Shown: positions 25,607 through 34,585 of the stretch, one piece after another
How positions within the stretch are numbered: position 1 is the first letter of the stretch
How the letters are laid out: the number at the start of each line of letters is the position of its first letter
Source: Hyphomonadaceae bacterium
Lineage (GTDB): Bacteria > Pseudomonadota > Alphaproteobacteria > Caulobacterales > Hyphomonadaceae
Direction: 5' to 3'
NCBI GenBank assembly: GCA_022844345.1
Contig: JALHLU010000002.1
Span: 186,001-250,000, forward strand
Length of the DNA stretch: 64,000 nucleotides
The notes under the pieces: model-generated
The model's database searches: none
The model's input: the letters and a program-made list of their open reading frames with translations, nothing else
Told to the model about the DNA's origin: nothing
Made by a program: the position numbers and the translations under genes

Positions 25607-27457
25607 ATGGCCGTTTGCGCGAAATTGTCATTCGCCGCCCGCACACTCGCCGCCGCCTTTCTCGCAGGAGCATCTCTCATGGCGAACGCCCAGACGCCGC
25701 CCCCCCGTGTGGGCTTTGACGGCCTCTCGCCGGAAACGTTCCTGCCGCCAGTGCCTGCATGGCTCGGGACGAGCGAGGCTCTCGTCGCCAAACCCGGCGA
25801 CATCTGGATCACGCCGTCAGAGACGACGGGGCTCACCGCCTCCCCGAACTACGACGAGACACTCGCGTTCCTGCACAGGATGGATCCGCAGTCCGCACTG
25901 ATGCGGATCGAGCCTATCGGCACGACGCCCGAGGGCCGTACACTGGTAGCAGTCATCCTTTCGAAGGACGAAGCCGTGTTCCAGCCCGCCAAGCCCGTCT
26001 TTCTGGTCCAGGCAGGCATCCACTCCGGCGAGATCGACGGCAAGGACGCGATGCTGATGCTCATGCGGGACATGCTGTTCAAGGGGAAGGACGCTCTTCT
26101 CGACAAGGTCAACATCGTGTTCATCCCCGTACTAAACGCTGATGGTCACGAGCGCTCGTCCGGATTCAGTCGGCCGAACCAGCGCGGACCAAAGGAGATG
26201 GGATGGCGAAATACGGCCCAGAACCTCAACCTCAACCGCGACTACATGAAGGCGGATGCGCCGGAGATGCGCGCCCTTCTGTTCGTTATCGGTAAGTACG
26301 ATCCGGATTTCTACATCGACCTGCACGTCACTGACGGTATGGACTACCAGTACGACATTACCTACGGCTTCGATGGCTGGGACGGTCTCTACGCCGAAAG
26401 TCCCTCGATCGGGAAATGGCTGAACGATGTCTACCGCCCGAAGGCCGACGCCGCGTTGAAGGCGGCAGGTCATATTCCCGGCCCACTGATCTTCGCACGC
26501 GACGATGGAGATGTCTCGAAAGGCACGGACCTGCCGGCCTTCGCGCCTCGCTTCAGTCACGCCTATGGCGACCTGCGCCGCCTCCCGACTGTGCTAGTCG
26601 AAAACCATTCGCTGAAGCCCTACCGTCAGCGTGTGCTTGGCACGTACGTGTTGCTGGAAGCTACGATCAAGGCGCTCGCTAGCGACGGCAGGGCGCTGAA
26701 GGGCGCCATCGCCGCAGATCGCGCGCTGCGGCCGACCTCGATCAACGCCAACTGGAAAGACAAGGCCGATCCGGTCGCATGGTTCGACTTCCTGACAATC
26801 GCGTCGGAGGAGGTCGCCTCCCCCGCTTCCGGCGCCATGGTCACCCGCTTCACCGGAAAGCCCGGCCCCGCCGTTCGTGTTCCTGTCTATGGGTCCGAAC
26901 CGGGCCTGCAACTCCCCGTCGCGCGTGCCTATTGGGTGCCATCGACCAAACCAGAGGTGATCGCGCGCCTGAGAGCGCACGGCATTTCGATGGAAACTCT
27001 GGCTGAGCCGAGGACCGTCGAAGTCGAGATGGCGCGGCTGGCCGGATTCAGGCTCGGCGCGCCCGCAGAGGGGCGTGTGCCCGTAACGGCAAACGGGATT
27101 GCGGCCGAGACGCACACCGTAAAATACCAGCCCGGCTCCGTCCGGATCACGACGGATCAACCACTCGGCTCTCTTGCTACCTACCTGCTTGAGCCGGCGA
27201 GCGAAGACTCATTCCTCGCCTGGGGCTTCTTCAACGAAATCCTCAGTCGCGTCGAATACATGGAGCCGTACGCTATCGCTCCGATGGCCGAGCGCATGCT
27301 CGCCGAGAACTCCGCTCTCAAGGCAGAGTTCGAAACTCGCCTCGCGAACGAACCCGATTTCGCTGCCTCGCCCCTGCGCCGCCTGCAGTTCTTCTACGAA
27401 CGCAGCCCATTCTACGATGACCGCTACCTGCTATATCCGGTCGGGCGGGAGATGTAG
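25607..27457 (+). CDS. M14 family zinc carboxypeptidase-like protein, exported
   Basis: A 616-residue protein with a signal sequence ending ASLMANAQ near residue 29. The zinc motif HxxE is in QAGIHSGEIDGKDA near residue 142, and the third ligand His is in YIDLHVTDG near 235. The segment LNLNRDYMKADAPEM, with its substrate-binding Asn-Arg, matches the M14 family. The C-terminal 250 residues form a beta-rich region without a recognised family. M14 enzymes remove C-terminal residues or cleave peptidoglycan-type and unusual amide links. The ATG at 25607 starts the signal peptide; the frame extends upstream to a TTG at 25556 without coding signs. The tRNA-Lys gene lies convergently just beyond. 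Confidence 0.85.
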   Translation: MAVCAKLSFAARTLAAAFLAGASLMANAQTPPPRVGFDGLSPETFLPPVPAWLGTSEALVAKPGDIWITPSETTGLTASPNYDETLAFLHRMDPQSALMRIEPIGTTPEGRTLVAVILSKDEAVFQPAKPVFLVQAGIHSGEIDGKDAMLMLMRDMLFKGKDALLDKVNIVFIPVLNADGHERSSGFSRPNQRGPKEMGWRNTAQNLNLNRDYMKADAPEMRALLFVIGKYDPDFYIDLHVTDGMDYQYDITYGFDGWDGLYAESPSIGKWLNDVYRPKADAALKAAGHIPGPLIFARDDGDVSKGTDLPAFAPRFSHAYGDLRRLPTVLVENHSLKPYRQRVLGTYVLLEATIKALASDGRALKGAIAADRALRPTSINANWKDKADPVAWFDFLTIASEEVASPASGAMVTRFTGKPGPAVRVPVYGSEPGLQLPVARAYWVPSTKPEVIARLRAHGISMETLAEPRTVEVEMARLAGFRLGAPAEGRVPVTANGIAAETHTVKYQPGSVRITTDQPLGSLATYLLEPASEDSFLAWGFFNEILSRVEYMEPYAIAPMAERMLAENSALKAEFETRLANEPDFAASPLRRLQFFYERSPFYDDRYLLYPVGREM

Positions 27458-27467
27458 GGGAACGCCT

Positions 27468-27543
<76 letters not shown>

Positions 27544-27558
27544 TCTCAAGAGCGGCGG

Positions 27559-27587
27559 AACCTAGTGTTCGATTCCGCTGCGGTCAA
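27559..27587 (-). promoter_or_regulatory. Sigma-70 promoter of tRNA-Lys
   Basis: On the minus strand TTGACC (27582-27587) and TAGGTT (27559-27564) are separated by 17 bases. They lie 16 bases upstream of the mature tRNA 5' end, a normal spacing for a stable-RNA promoter. Confidence 0.65.
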
Positions 27588-27680
27588 CGCAGGAATGGAC
27601 GCACCCAAGGATTTTCATTGCAGCGCGCAAAAGGGGGCGTAATGCTCCGCGAACTCATGGGACGGAAGGGGACTACAGTC

Positions 27681-28247
27681 ATGAAACTCAACAGGATTTT
27701 GATCGCCGTTGCGATCAGCGCGCCTTTGGCGGCCTGCGCCACCGCGTCGGATCGCACCGCTGCCGGGTTCAGCGACGCCGCCATGGCGCCGCTCAACGAC
27801 CTCAATCTGCGTCGCGATGAGATACCCAAGCTTCTCGCCGACATCCGTTCCCCCTACGAGCCGATTCCGGAGGTCAGCTGCAAGGCTATTGGCGAGGCGG
27901 TGGCTGACCTGACCAAGATACTCGGGCGTGACAGCGATGCAGAGCCGCTGCCCGAACAGTCCTTCGCCGACAAGACTGGCGAGGACGCCGCAGACCTGAC
28001 GCTCGACACCATCGCCTCGACCATGACCGACTTCATTCCCTTCCGGTCCCTGGTTCGCGACGCCACCGGGGCCTCCCGCCATGACCGCCGCCTGCGCGCC
28101 GCCTATGAACGCGGGGCGGCCCGCCGGGCCTATCTGAAGGGTGTTGGCGCGCATCTCGGCTGCGCACCACCGGCAGCCCCCGACCCCAGCGCCGGCATAC
28201 CGAAAGGGCCGGACGCTGAATTCCAGGGAACCTCTCAAGCCAACTGA
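27681..28247 (+). CDS. Predicted lipoprotein of unknown function
   Basis: A 188-residue protein starting with a type-II signal peptide ([19 protein letters not shown]), with the acylated Cys at residue 19. The ATG at 27681 is preceded by GGAAGGGG; an upstream in-frame ATG would destroy the signal. The mature part is mostly helical, with one Cys near residue 73 ([10 protein letters not shown]) and one near the end (HLGCAPP), and an Arg/Ala-rich helix. No family is recognised. The end overlaps the convergent tgt gene by 13 bases. Confidence 0.7.
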   Translation: MKLNRILIAVAISAPLAACATASDRTAAGFSDAAMAPLNDLNLRRDEIPKLLADIRSPYEPIPEVSCKAIGEAVADLTKILGRDSDAEPLPEQSFADKTGEDAADLTLDTIASTMTDFIPFRSLVRDATGASRHDRRLRAAYERGAARRAYLKGVGAHLGCAPPAAPDPSAGIPKGPDAEFQGTSQAN

Positions 28248-29368
28248 TTTTCGCTTGTCTGCGCCCAGCGCTGCCGCATCCCGGCGCGCCAAGCCTCGAA
28301 GCGGCCCTCGGCGATGGCGCTGCGCATCGCGGCCATCATCGCCTGGAAGAACGCGATGTTGTGCCACGACAACAGCATCGGCCCCAGATACTCGCCCGCC
28401 TTGAAGAGGTGGTTGAGATAGGCTTTGGCGTAGTCGCGGCTCGCCGGACAGGTTGATTGCGGATCGATCGGCGTGTCGTCCTCGGCAAACTTCGCGTTCT
28501 TCAGGTTGATTGGTCCATCCCAGGTCCATGCCTGACCATGGCGGCCCGAGCGCGTGGGCAGGACGCAGTCGAACATGTCGACGCCCCGCGCCACAGCTTC
28601 CAGAATGTCGATCGGCTTGCCGACGCCCATCAGATATCGCGGCCGCTGGCGCGGCAGAAGAGGCGCCGTCAGGCTGATCGCATCACACATCGCCGCGTGC
28701 CCCTCGCCCACCGCAAGACCGCCAATGGCATAACCGTCAAAGCCCGTCTCAACGACGCGCTCGGCGCTTTCCTTGCGCAGATCGGCATAGGTTGATCCCT
28801 GCACGATGCCGAACAGGGCCTGGGACTCGCGCACGCCGAAATAGGCCTTCGAGCGTTCACCCCACCGCGCCGACAACCGCATTGCGGCGGCGGCCGGGCC
28901 GTGTTCGCACGGATTGGCGACGCATTCGTCCAGCTGCATCGCAATGTCTGACCCCATCAGGTCCGACTGGATCTCGATCGAGCGCTCTGGCGAGAGGAAA
29001 TGCATCGATCCGTCGATATGGGATCGGAACTCGACGCCCTCCTCCTTCATCTTGCGGAGTTCGGAGAGCGAGAAGACCTGGAAGCCGCCGCTGTCGGTCA
29101 GGATCGGGTGCGTCCATCCCATGAACTTGTGCAGCCCGCCCAGCCGCCGAACCCGTTCCGCGCTCGGCCGCAGCATCAGGTGATAGGTGTTGCCGAGGAT
29201 GATGTCGGTCCCGGTGGACCTCACATCGTCAAGGAACATCGCCTTCACTGTTCCCGCCGTGCCCACCGGCATGAAGGCGGGCGTTGCGATGTCTCCGCGC
29301 GGCGTTGAAAGAACGCCAGTGCGAGCATCCCTATCGGTTGCATCGATGCGGAATGGAAACTCAGCCAT
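28235..29368 (-). CDS. tgt: Queuine tRNA-ribosyltransferase (Tgt), altered zinc site
   Basis: A 377-residue enzyme that exchanges guanine-34 for preQ1 in GUN-anticodon tRNAs, in the queuosine pathway. Visible are [11 protein letters not shown], the catalytic [10 protein letters not shown] region, [24 protein letters not shown] and [13 protein letters not shown] with the nucleophilic Asp. The Zn site of bacterial Tgt is CxCxxC plus His. Here it reads STCPAS around residue 307, so only the middle Cys remains, while the His in LLSWHN is kept. The ATG at 29368 overlaps the end of queA by 8 bases, so the two form a queuosine operon with queA first. Confidence 0.93.
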   Translation of the reverse strand: MAEFPFRIDATDRDARTGVLSTPRGDIATPAFMPVGTAGTVKAMFLDDVRSTGTDIILGNTYHLMLRPSAERVRRLGGLHKFMGWTHPILTDSGGFQVFSLSELRKMKEEGVEFRSHIDGSMHFLSPERSIEIQSDLMGSDIAMQLDECVANPCEHGPAAAAMRLSARWGERSKAYFGVRESQALFGIVQGSTYADLRKESAERVVETGFDGYAIGGLAVGEGHAAMCDAISLTAPLLPRQRPRYLMGVGKPIDILEAVARGVDMFDCVLPTRSGRHGQAWTWDGPINLKNAKFAEDDTPIDPQSTCPASRDYAKAYLNHLFKAGEYLGPMLLSWHNIAFFQAMMAAMRSAIAEGRFEAWRAGMRQRWAQTSENQLA

Positions 29369-30428
29369 CGGCGTTCGCCCTTCCCGGCAACAGCAGGCAC
29401 GCATCCCCGTATGAGAAGAAGCGATACCGCTCCTTCACTGCATGCGCATACGCGCGCTTCATCACGTCGAGCCCCATCAGCGCACTCACCAGGATGAACA
29501 GCGTCGACTTGGGAAGGTGGAAATTCGTCATCAGCGCATCGACAGCCCGGAACCGGTATCCCGGCTTGATGAAGATGGAGGTCTCTCCCCGGAAAGGCGC
29601 AAGGGAGCCGCCGGCGGCCGCGCTTTCCAGCGTGCGCAGCGCAGTCGTCCCGATCGCGATACAGCGCCCGCCCCTCGCCCGCGCGTCGTTTATTCTGCGC
29701 ACTGTCTCAGGCGAGATATCCGCGAACTCGGCGTGCATCCGGTGGTCGGCTATGTCGTCGGTCTTGACCGGCAGGAACGTCCCCGCATTCACATGCAGTG
29801 TCACCTCTGCCCGCTCAACGCCCGCCCGCTCCAGCGCCGCCAGAAGGTCCGCGGTGAAGTGCAGCCCGGCCGTCGGCGCGGCGACGGAACCCGCTTCCCG
29901 CGCGAATGTCGTCTGGTAGTCGCTCACATCGGCCTCATCCACCGGCCGCTTGGCGGCGATGTAGGGCGGTATCGGCATGTCGCCGGCAGCATCGATCGCG
30001 GCGTCGAGCGCCGCCCCCTCCCGGTTGAACGCCAGCCGCACCTCGGCCTCGCTTTTCGAGACCACACGCGCCTCCAGCCCGCCTGCGAACATAATGACGT
30101 CGCCTTCCTTCAGGCGCTTGCCCGGCCGCGCAAACGCCGACCATTCCCCGAGCGAAACCCGGCTGTTGAGGTTGACCGCGACTGCCACGCCCTCCCCGCC
30201 CAAGCGGGCTGGCCTGCGACCCGCCAAAGCCGCCCGGAGCACCCGGGTATTGTTCGCAACCAGGATGTCGCCCGCGGCAAGCAGGTCCGGAAGGTCGGCG
30301 ATGCGATGATCTTCAATTGTTCCCTCGGGTCTGCGCACGACCAGCAAGCGGGCCGAATCCCGGGGCGAGGCCGGCCGCAGGGCGATCAATTCCTCAGGCA
30401 GATCGAAGTTGAAGTCCGAAAGTTTCAT
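29361..30428 (-). CDS. queA: S-adenosylmethionine:tRNA ribosyltransferase-isomerase QueA
   Basis: A 355-residue enzyme that transfers the ribosyl part of SAM to preQ1-tRNA to give epoxyqueuosine. Family motifs visible are [12 protein letters not shown] and RDSARLLV at the N-terminus, [12 protein letters not shown], the [13 protein letters not shown] motif near residue 190, LHVNAGTF, and the C-terminal [16 protein letters not shown]. Length is normal. It leads a two-gene operon with tgt (8-base overlap). The ATG at 30428 faces a divergent lipoprotein gene across a gap of about 100 bases. No preQ1-type riboswitch structure is apparent in that gap. Confidence 0.95.
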   Translation of the reverse strand: MKLSDFNFDLPEELIALRPASPRDSARLLVVRRPEGTIEDHRIADLPDLLAAGDILVANNTRVLRAALAGRRPARLGGEGVAVAVNLNSRVSLGEWSAFARPGKRLKEGDVIMFAGGLEARVVSKSEAEVRLAFNREGAALDAAIDAAGDMPIPPYIAAKRPVDEADVSDYQTTFAREAGSVAAPTAGLHFTADLLAALERAGVERAEVTLHVNAGTFLPVKTDDIADHRMHAEFADISPETVRRINDARARGGRCIAIGTTALRTLESAAAGGSLAPFRGETSIFIKPGYRFRAVDALMTNFHLPKSTLFILVSALMGLDVMKRAYAHAVKERYRFFSYGDACLLLPGRANADG

Positions 30429-30527
30429 GTGGCGCCCATAGCGGGGAACCTAAGTCGGCGCCAGTCTGCCTTTGCGCCGCCGGAGTTGTGGTGTCGAGTC
30501 AGTGTGATGTCGCCTGGAGGACGGACT

Positions 30528-31013
30528 ATGAGAGTGTTTGCAGCTGGCCTGGCTCTGGCGCTGCCTGTGATCCTGGGGGGCGCCTGTGCGATGGGGCCGA
30601 CCAATCCGGGGCCCCGGACGCTGGCTGGCCTGGAAGCCGCCCATGACTGGCAGTACGAGCCCGGGCAGCGCCTCAACGCCGATTGGGCTTCGGGGGTGCA
30701 AGGCATCCTTGGCGGCCTGACGCGCGAACAGGCCATCGCCGCCATCAAGGAAGCAGGCTTCGAGTGCATTTATGGCGAGGCTCACGAGGACTACCCGGAC
30801 CCAATGGCGGTCTGCTCCCGCAGTTTCGCGACGCGCCGCTGCCAGATGGACTGGGAAATCAGCTCCACCGCCGAGAAAGGCGCCGTTAACTGGGTCGACG
30901 GCGCCTTCCGCCGCGATTGCGTCGGCATGGATGACGACTGGCCGGATGTCGTGAAATCCGCGATCGACGATCAACTCGCGCCTGCAACGCCGCCCACGGC
31001 GCCGAAAAGCTGA
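30528..31013 (+). CDS. Small predicted lipoprotein of unknown function
   Basis: A 161-residue protein with an N-terminal export signal (MRVFAAGLALALPVILGGAC) and GGAGG 7 bases upstream of the ATG at 30528. The much longer frame running through from 29442 is antisense to queA and is not used. The mature protein has a helix-turn pattern GLTREQAIAAIKEAGF near residue 63, followed by several Cys residues (FECIYGE, AVCSRS, RRCQMDW, RDCVGMD). These look like disulfide pairs in a periplasmic protein. The helix pattern resembles the repeats of the secreted protein at 36318-37097. No function is recognised. It converges on ntrC with 4 bases between stops. Confidence 0.68.
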   Translation: MRVFAAGLALALPVILGGACAMGPTNPGPRTLAGLEAAHDWQYEPGQRLNADWASGVQGILGGLTREQAIAAIKEAGFECIYGEAHEDYPDPMAVCSRSFATRRCQMDWEISSTAEKGAVNWVDGAFRRDCVGMDDDWPDVVKSAIDDQLAPATPPTAPKS

Positions 31014-31017
31014 GGCC

Positions 31018-32433
31018 TTAGTCCGCCTCGGCAATCCCGAGCGAGTTGATCTTCGAGCGCAACGTATTCCTGTTGAGACCCAGCAAGGCTGCGGCGCGCA
31101 CCTTGTTCCCGTTGGTCGCCGCCAGAGCCAGCTTGATCAGCGGCCGCTCAACCTGCTCGATTACCGTCTGGTAGATCTGGCCGCCGTCGGGATCGCGTTC
31201 CGGGTCAGCGGACAGCGCCGAGATGAAGTGCCGCGATAGCAGCGCTTCGATCTCCGCCTCGAACTCGCGCTCGCCCGTCGGCGTGCGGGTCGTCGAGCGA
31301 AGTTCACGTTCCACTTCCCGCGCCGAAATGACCGGCTCGGGGCTCAGCGCTGACAGGCGGCGGATGACGTTTTCCAGTTCGCGGACGTTGCCCGGCCAGT
31401 CATAGGCGACCAACAAATCGTACGCGCTCTTGTCGAGCTGCTTCTCGGGAAGCCCCTCCTTCTTAGCGCGGATGAGGAAGGCGGAGGCCAGGTCCGGAAT
31501 GTCTTCCTTGCGCTCGCGCAGTGGCGGCAACTGCAGCGCCACGACGTTCAGGCGATAGTACAGGTCCTCGCGGAACAGGCCCTGATCCACCAGCGCCCGA
31601 AGGTCGTGCTTCGTCGAAGCAATGATGCGGACGTCGAGATCATCGCCCGACGATGCGAAGCGCCCGTCCTGCAGGAAGCGCACAAGCCGCGTCTGCGCTT
31701 CGAGCGGCATGTCGCCGACTTCGTCGAGGAACAGGGTGCCGCCGTCGGCCTCGCTCACTTTGCCCCGGCGCTTGCCGTTGCTGTCGCGGCCTCCGCCGAA
31801 GAGTTCGTCCTCGACCTGCTCACGCTGCAGGGCCGCAAGGCTCACGGCGACAAAGGGGCCGGTCTTGCGCTTGCCAAGCTGGTGGATGGCGCGCGCGGCG
31901 AGGTCCTTACCCGACCCGCTCTCGCCTTCGATCAGCACGGTGAGATCATTGTTCATCACGCGAGCGATCACGCGATAGACCGCCTGCATGGGTTTCGAGC
32001 GCCCGATCAGCGGCAGAGCCTCATCCTTCTCGGCGCGCCGCCCGGTGGTTTCCTGCCCGCGCGTCGGCTTGCGCTGCAGCGCGCGCCGCACCGTCTCGGC
32101 CAGCTTGTCGATGTCGAACGGCTTGGGTAGGTAGTCGTAGGCGCCATGGTCGGACGCCAGCGCTGCGGTGAGGACTGTCGACTGCGCCGAGATCACGATG
32201 ATGGGCAGTTCCGGCCGCGTTCGGCGGATCTGCGGCAACAGATCGAAGATCGACTCGTCCGGCATGTAGACGTCGGTAATCAGAAGGTCGCCCTCGCCCG
32301 CCTGGATCCAGCGCCAGAGCGCCGACATCGTGTTGGTGGCGCGGACGTGATAACCCTCCTGCGCCAGCGTCTGGCTGATGACGAGCCGTACGCTTGCGTC
32401 GTCATCGGCGACCAGGATTGTCGGACCGCTCAT
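31018..32433 (-). CDS. ntrC: Nitrogen regulation response regulator NtrC, lacking GAFTGA
   Basis: A 471-residue regulator. The receiver domain has phosphoacceptor Asp54 in LLITDVYMPD. The AAA+ domain has Walker A GESGSGKD near residue 168 and Walker B GGTLFLDEVGDMP. A FIS-type helix-turn-helix lies at the C-terminus (RAAALLGLNRNTLRSKI). The L1 loop that normally reads GAFTGA and contacts sigma-54 is replaced by FGGGRDSNGKRRGKVSEADGG, so sigma-54 activation is unlikely. Such NtrC forms are known in Rhodobacter capsulatus, where NtrC acts with the housekeeping polymerase. The start at 32433 overlaps ntrB in an ATGA. NtrYX genes, often next, are absent; a convergent lipoprotein gene follows instead. 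Confidence 0.93.
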   Translation of the reverse strand: MSGPTILVADDDASVRLVISQTLAQEGYHVRATNTMSALWRWIQAGEGDLLITDVYMPDESIFDLLPQIRRTRPELPIIVISAQSTVLTAALASDHGAYDYLPKPFDIDKLAETVRRALQRKPTRGQETTGRRAEKDEALPLIGRSKPMQAVYRVIARVMNNDLTVLIEGESGSGKDLAARAIHQLGKRKTGPFVAVSLAALQREQVEDELFGGGRDSNGKRRGKVSEADGGTLFLDEVGDMPLEAQTRLVRFLQDGRFASSGDDLDVRIIASTKHDLRALVDQGLFREDLYYRLNVVALQLPPLRERKEDIPDLASAFLIRAKKEGLPEKQLDKSAYDLLVAYDWPGNVRELENVIRRLSALSPEPVISAREVERELRSTTRTPTGEREFEAEIEALLSRHFISALSADPERDPDGGQIYQTVIEQVERPLIKLALAATNGNKVRAAALLGLNRNTLRSKINSLGIAEAD

Positions 32434-33518
32434 TTCGCCGCTCCCTTGTGGCGCGCGATCGGGAAGAGAAGCCGCAGGCACGCGCCGCCCGGGCTGTTGT
32501 CGAGCACGACGAACCCGCCATGCGCCTGCATGATCTCCGCGACGACCGCGAGGCCAATGCCGGCGCCGCCGGATTTTGTCGTGAAGAACGGCTCGAATAT
32601 CCGCGCGACCGTGGCCTCCGGCACGCCGGACCCGTTGTCGCTCACCGCAATCTCCAGCGCGCCGCGCGTGCGCGGGCCGTCCCGTCCGGTGAACCGGAAG
32701 CCGGCGCGATACCGCGTTGATATGGCGATCCGGGCCTGGCGGTTGGATCCGGTCGCAGCCTCGACAGCGTTCTTCACCAGGTTCAGCGCCGCTTCGTGCA
32801 GGTGATCGGGATCAATATCGATTTCCGGCAGCGATGGATCAAACTGCAGGTCAAAGCGGGCATTGGCGCCGAAACTTGCCTTGGCAAGATCGATCACGCT
32901 GTCGAGCACGATGTGCACATTGGTGATCCGCGTGCGCGGGCTGAAGAACGTCTCGAAGGCTGCAAACCGGTCGACGATGCGCTGGATGCGAGCGCCTTCC
33001 TCGCGGATAAGCGTCAGCAAGGCCTGCTGATCGTCACGCGCATGCCGGGCCAGCAACTGGGCTGCTCCAACAATGCCCGCCAGCGGGTTTTTGACTTCGT
33101 GGCCGAGCATCCTCGCCACCTGGGCGAATGCATTCACCTCGGCATTGGTCGTGTCGTCCTGCGCCGACCGGCTCGGCATCAGCGTCAGCACAAGACCGGC
33201 ATCGTCGCCCTCGGGCGATGCGCTGACGTCCATCTCTACGGGCGCGATCTGCGGGCTGGCGATCCTGATCGCGCGGGCGGACATGACGCCGCCCTCGCGG
33301 CGCGCCCGCCCGATGAAATCAAGAAGCGGCGCGTCCTCGGTCAACAAGTCCGTCAGAGGGCGCCCGCGCAGCAGAGGAGCGCTTCGTTGAAGCAGTGCTT
33401 CCGCAGCAGTGTTCACATAGGTGACCACATCGCGCTTGCTGAGGGCGACAACGGCGAAGGGGACAGCGTCAAGCGCTCTCGCCGCCAGTCCCGGGCCATC
33501 AGATACTGTCGCGATCAT
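32430..33518 (-). CDS. ntrB: Nitrogen regulation sensor kinase NtrB
   Basis: A 362-residue soluble kinase. A PAS-like N-terminal domain covers about residues 10-115. HisKA carries the phosphoacceptor His140 in RMLGHEVKNPLAGI. The HATPase domain has NLVKNAVEAA, DNGSGVPE and GGAGIGLAVV, then HGGFVVLDNSPGG. It phosphorylates NtrC under nitrogen limitation and is normally controlled by PII proteins. The ATG at 33518 overlaps the dusB stop (ATGA), so dusB-ntrB-ntrC form a coupled operon, as in many Alphaproteobacteria. Confidence 0.93.
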   Translation of the reverse strand: MIATVSDGPGLAARALDAVPFAVVALSKRDVVTYVNTAAEALLQRSAPLLRGRPLTDLLTEDAPLLDFIGRARREGGVMSARAIRIASPQIAPVEMDVSASPEGDDAGLVLTLMPSRSAQDDTTNAEVNAFAQVARMLGHEVKNPLAGIVGAAQLLARHARDDQQALLTLIREEGARIQRIVDRFAAFETFFSPRTRITNVHIVLDSVIDLAKASFGANARFDLQFDPSLPEIDIDPDHLHEAALNLVKNAVEAATGSNRQARIAISTRYRAGFRFTGRDGPRTRGALEIAVSDNGSGVPEATVARIFEPFFTTKSGGAGIGLAVVAEIMQAHGGFVVLDNSPGGACLRLLFPIARHKGAAK

Positions 33519-34567
33519 GCCGCCTCCCGCTTGTCCGACAGCGCCGCGACCAGCCCGTCCGCCAGTGCCGCAGCCAGGTCGAGCCTGCACAGGACGCCGC
33601 GCATCTCGTCCATCGGCGCGAGATTATGGTCTTCGCACCAGGCATCGATGAAGGCGGCGACGTGCTTGCGCACAACCCGCACGCCAAGCCGCTCGCCATA
33701 GAGCGCAACCGATGCCCTGATCTGCGCCAGCATCGAAGCCAGCTTCTCCTCCGGCGCTGGCGCCGTGTAAGCCGTCCCGAACAGCGCGTTCGAGATCTCC
33801 GCCACCCGCCAGGGCCGCCCCGTCGCGCCGCGCCCAAGCATCACGCCGGCTGCCCCCGAGTCATTCATGGCTTTGCGCGCGCTTGCGGCATCGACAATGT
33901 CTCCATTGGCGATGACAGGCAGCTTCACGCTTTCCACCACCGGCGCGATCCGCGACCAGTTGGCGTGGCCTTCATAGAATTGCTGCCGCGTGCGGCCGTG
34001 CACCGTGATCATGCGCGCACCCTCGCCCTCGGCAATGCGCGCGATTTCCGGCGCATTGAGGGTCGCATCGTCCCATCCGAGGCGCATCTTGACGGTGACC
34101 GGCCGCTTCGTACCCGCCACGGTCGCCGCGATCAGGTTGCGGGCGAGGTGCGGCTCCCGCATCAGGGCGCAACCGGATTGTCCGCCCGTGACCTTTTTCG
34201 CGGGGCAGCCCATGTTGATGTCGATGATGTCCGCACCCAGCGACTCGCTGAGCTCCGCCCCGACCCGCATCCACTCCGGATCGCGGCCGGCCAACTGTAT
34301 GATGAAGGGGCCAGCACCGTTGTGCGGCGCCGCGCGCCTGACGAATTCCTCTTGCTCACGGGCCAATTCCGCCCCGGCGACCATCTCGGTAACAACCGCA
34401 GGCGCGCCGAACCTGTCAGCCTCGGCGCGCGCGGGCGCATCCGTCACGCCCGACATGGGCGCCAGGAACACCGGCGCAGCCAGCTGGACATCTCCGACCA
34501 AGAACACCACACAGTCTCCAGACCACCCCTCATTTTGCCTAGTTATTGGGCAAAAGTGAGCATCCAT
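33515..34567 (-). CDS. dusB: tRNA-dihydrouridine synthase DusB (NifR3)
   Basis: An FMN-dependent enzyme that reduces uridine in the tRNA D-loop. Motifs include VFLAPMSGVTDAPAR, IIDINMGCPAKKVTGGQSGCAL with the catalytic Cys region, MRLGWDD, MITVHGRTRQQFY, VIANGDI and VMLGRGATGRPW. From ATG 34567 it has 350 residues. The first 20 do not match the family, and GTG codons at 34507 and 34510, just after TGGAG, would give the typical FLVGDVQLAAPVF start. It heads the dusB-ntrB-ntrC operon, which explains its old name nifR3, and is divergent from ispDF. Confidence 0.93.
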   Translation of the reverse strand: MDAHFCPITRQNEGWSGDCVVFLVGDVQLAAPVFLAPMSGVTDAPARAEADRFGAPAVVTEMVAGAELAREQEEFVRRAAPHNGAGPFIIQLAGRDPEWMRVGAELSESLGADIIDINMGCPAKKVTGGQSGCALMREPHLARNLIAATVAGTKRPVTVKMRLGWDDATLNAPEIARIAEGEGARMITVHGRTRQQFYEGHANWSRIAPVVESVKLPVIANGDIVDAASARKAMNDSGAAGVMLGRGATGRPWRVAEISNALFGTAYTAPAPEEKLASMLAQIRASVALYGERLGVRVVRKHVAAFIDAWCEDHNLAPMDEMRGVLCRLDLAAALADGLVAALSDKREAA

Positions 34568-34585
34568 ATAGAGCCCGTCCCGGCA

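Noticed and set aside
29442-30527. Long plus-strand frame leading into the lipoprotein at 30528
   Set aside because: It is antisense to queA. The lipoprotein signal and GGAGG site mark the true start at 30528.
30429-30527. Possible preQ1 riboswitch before queA
   Set aside because: The queA upstream gap is short, with no pseudoknot-like or conserved aptamer pattern that I can see.
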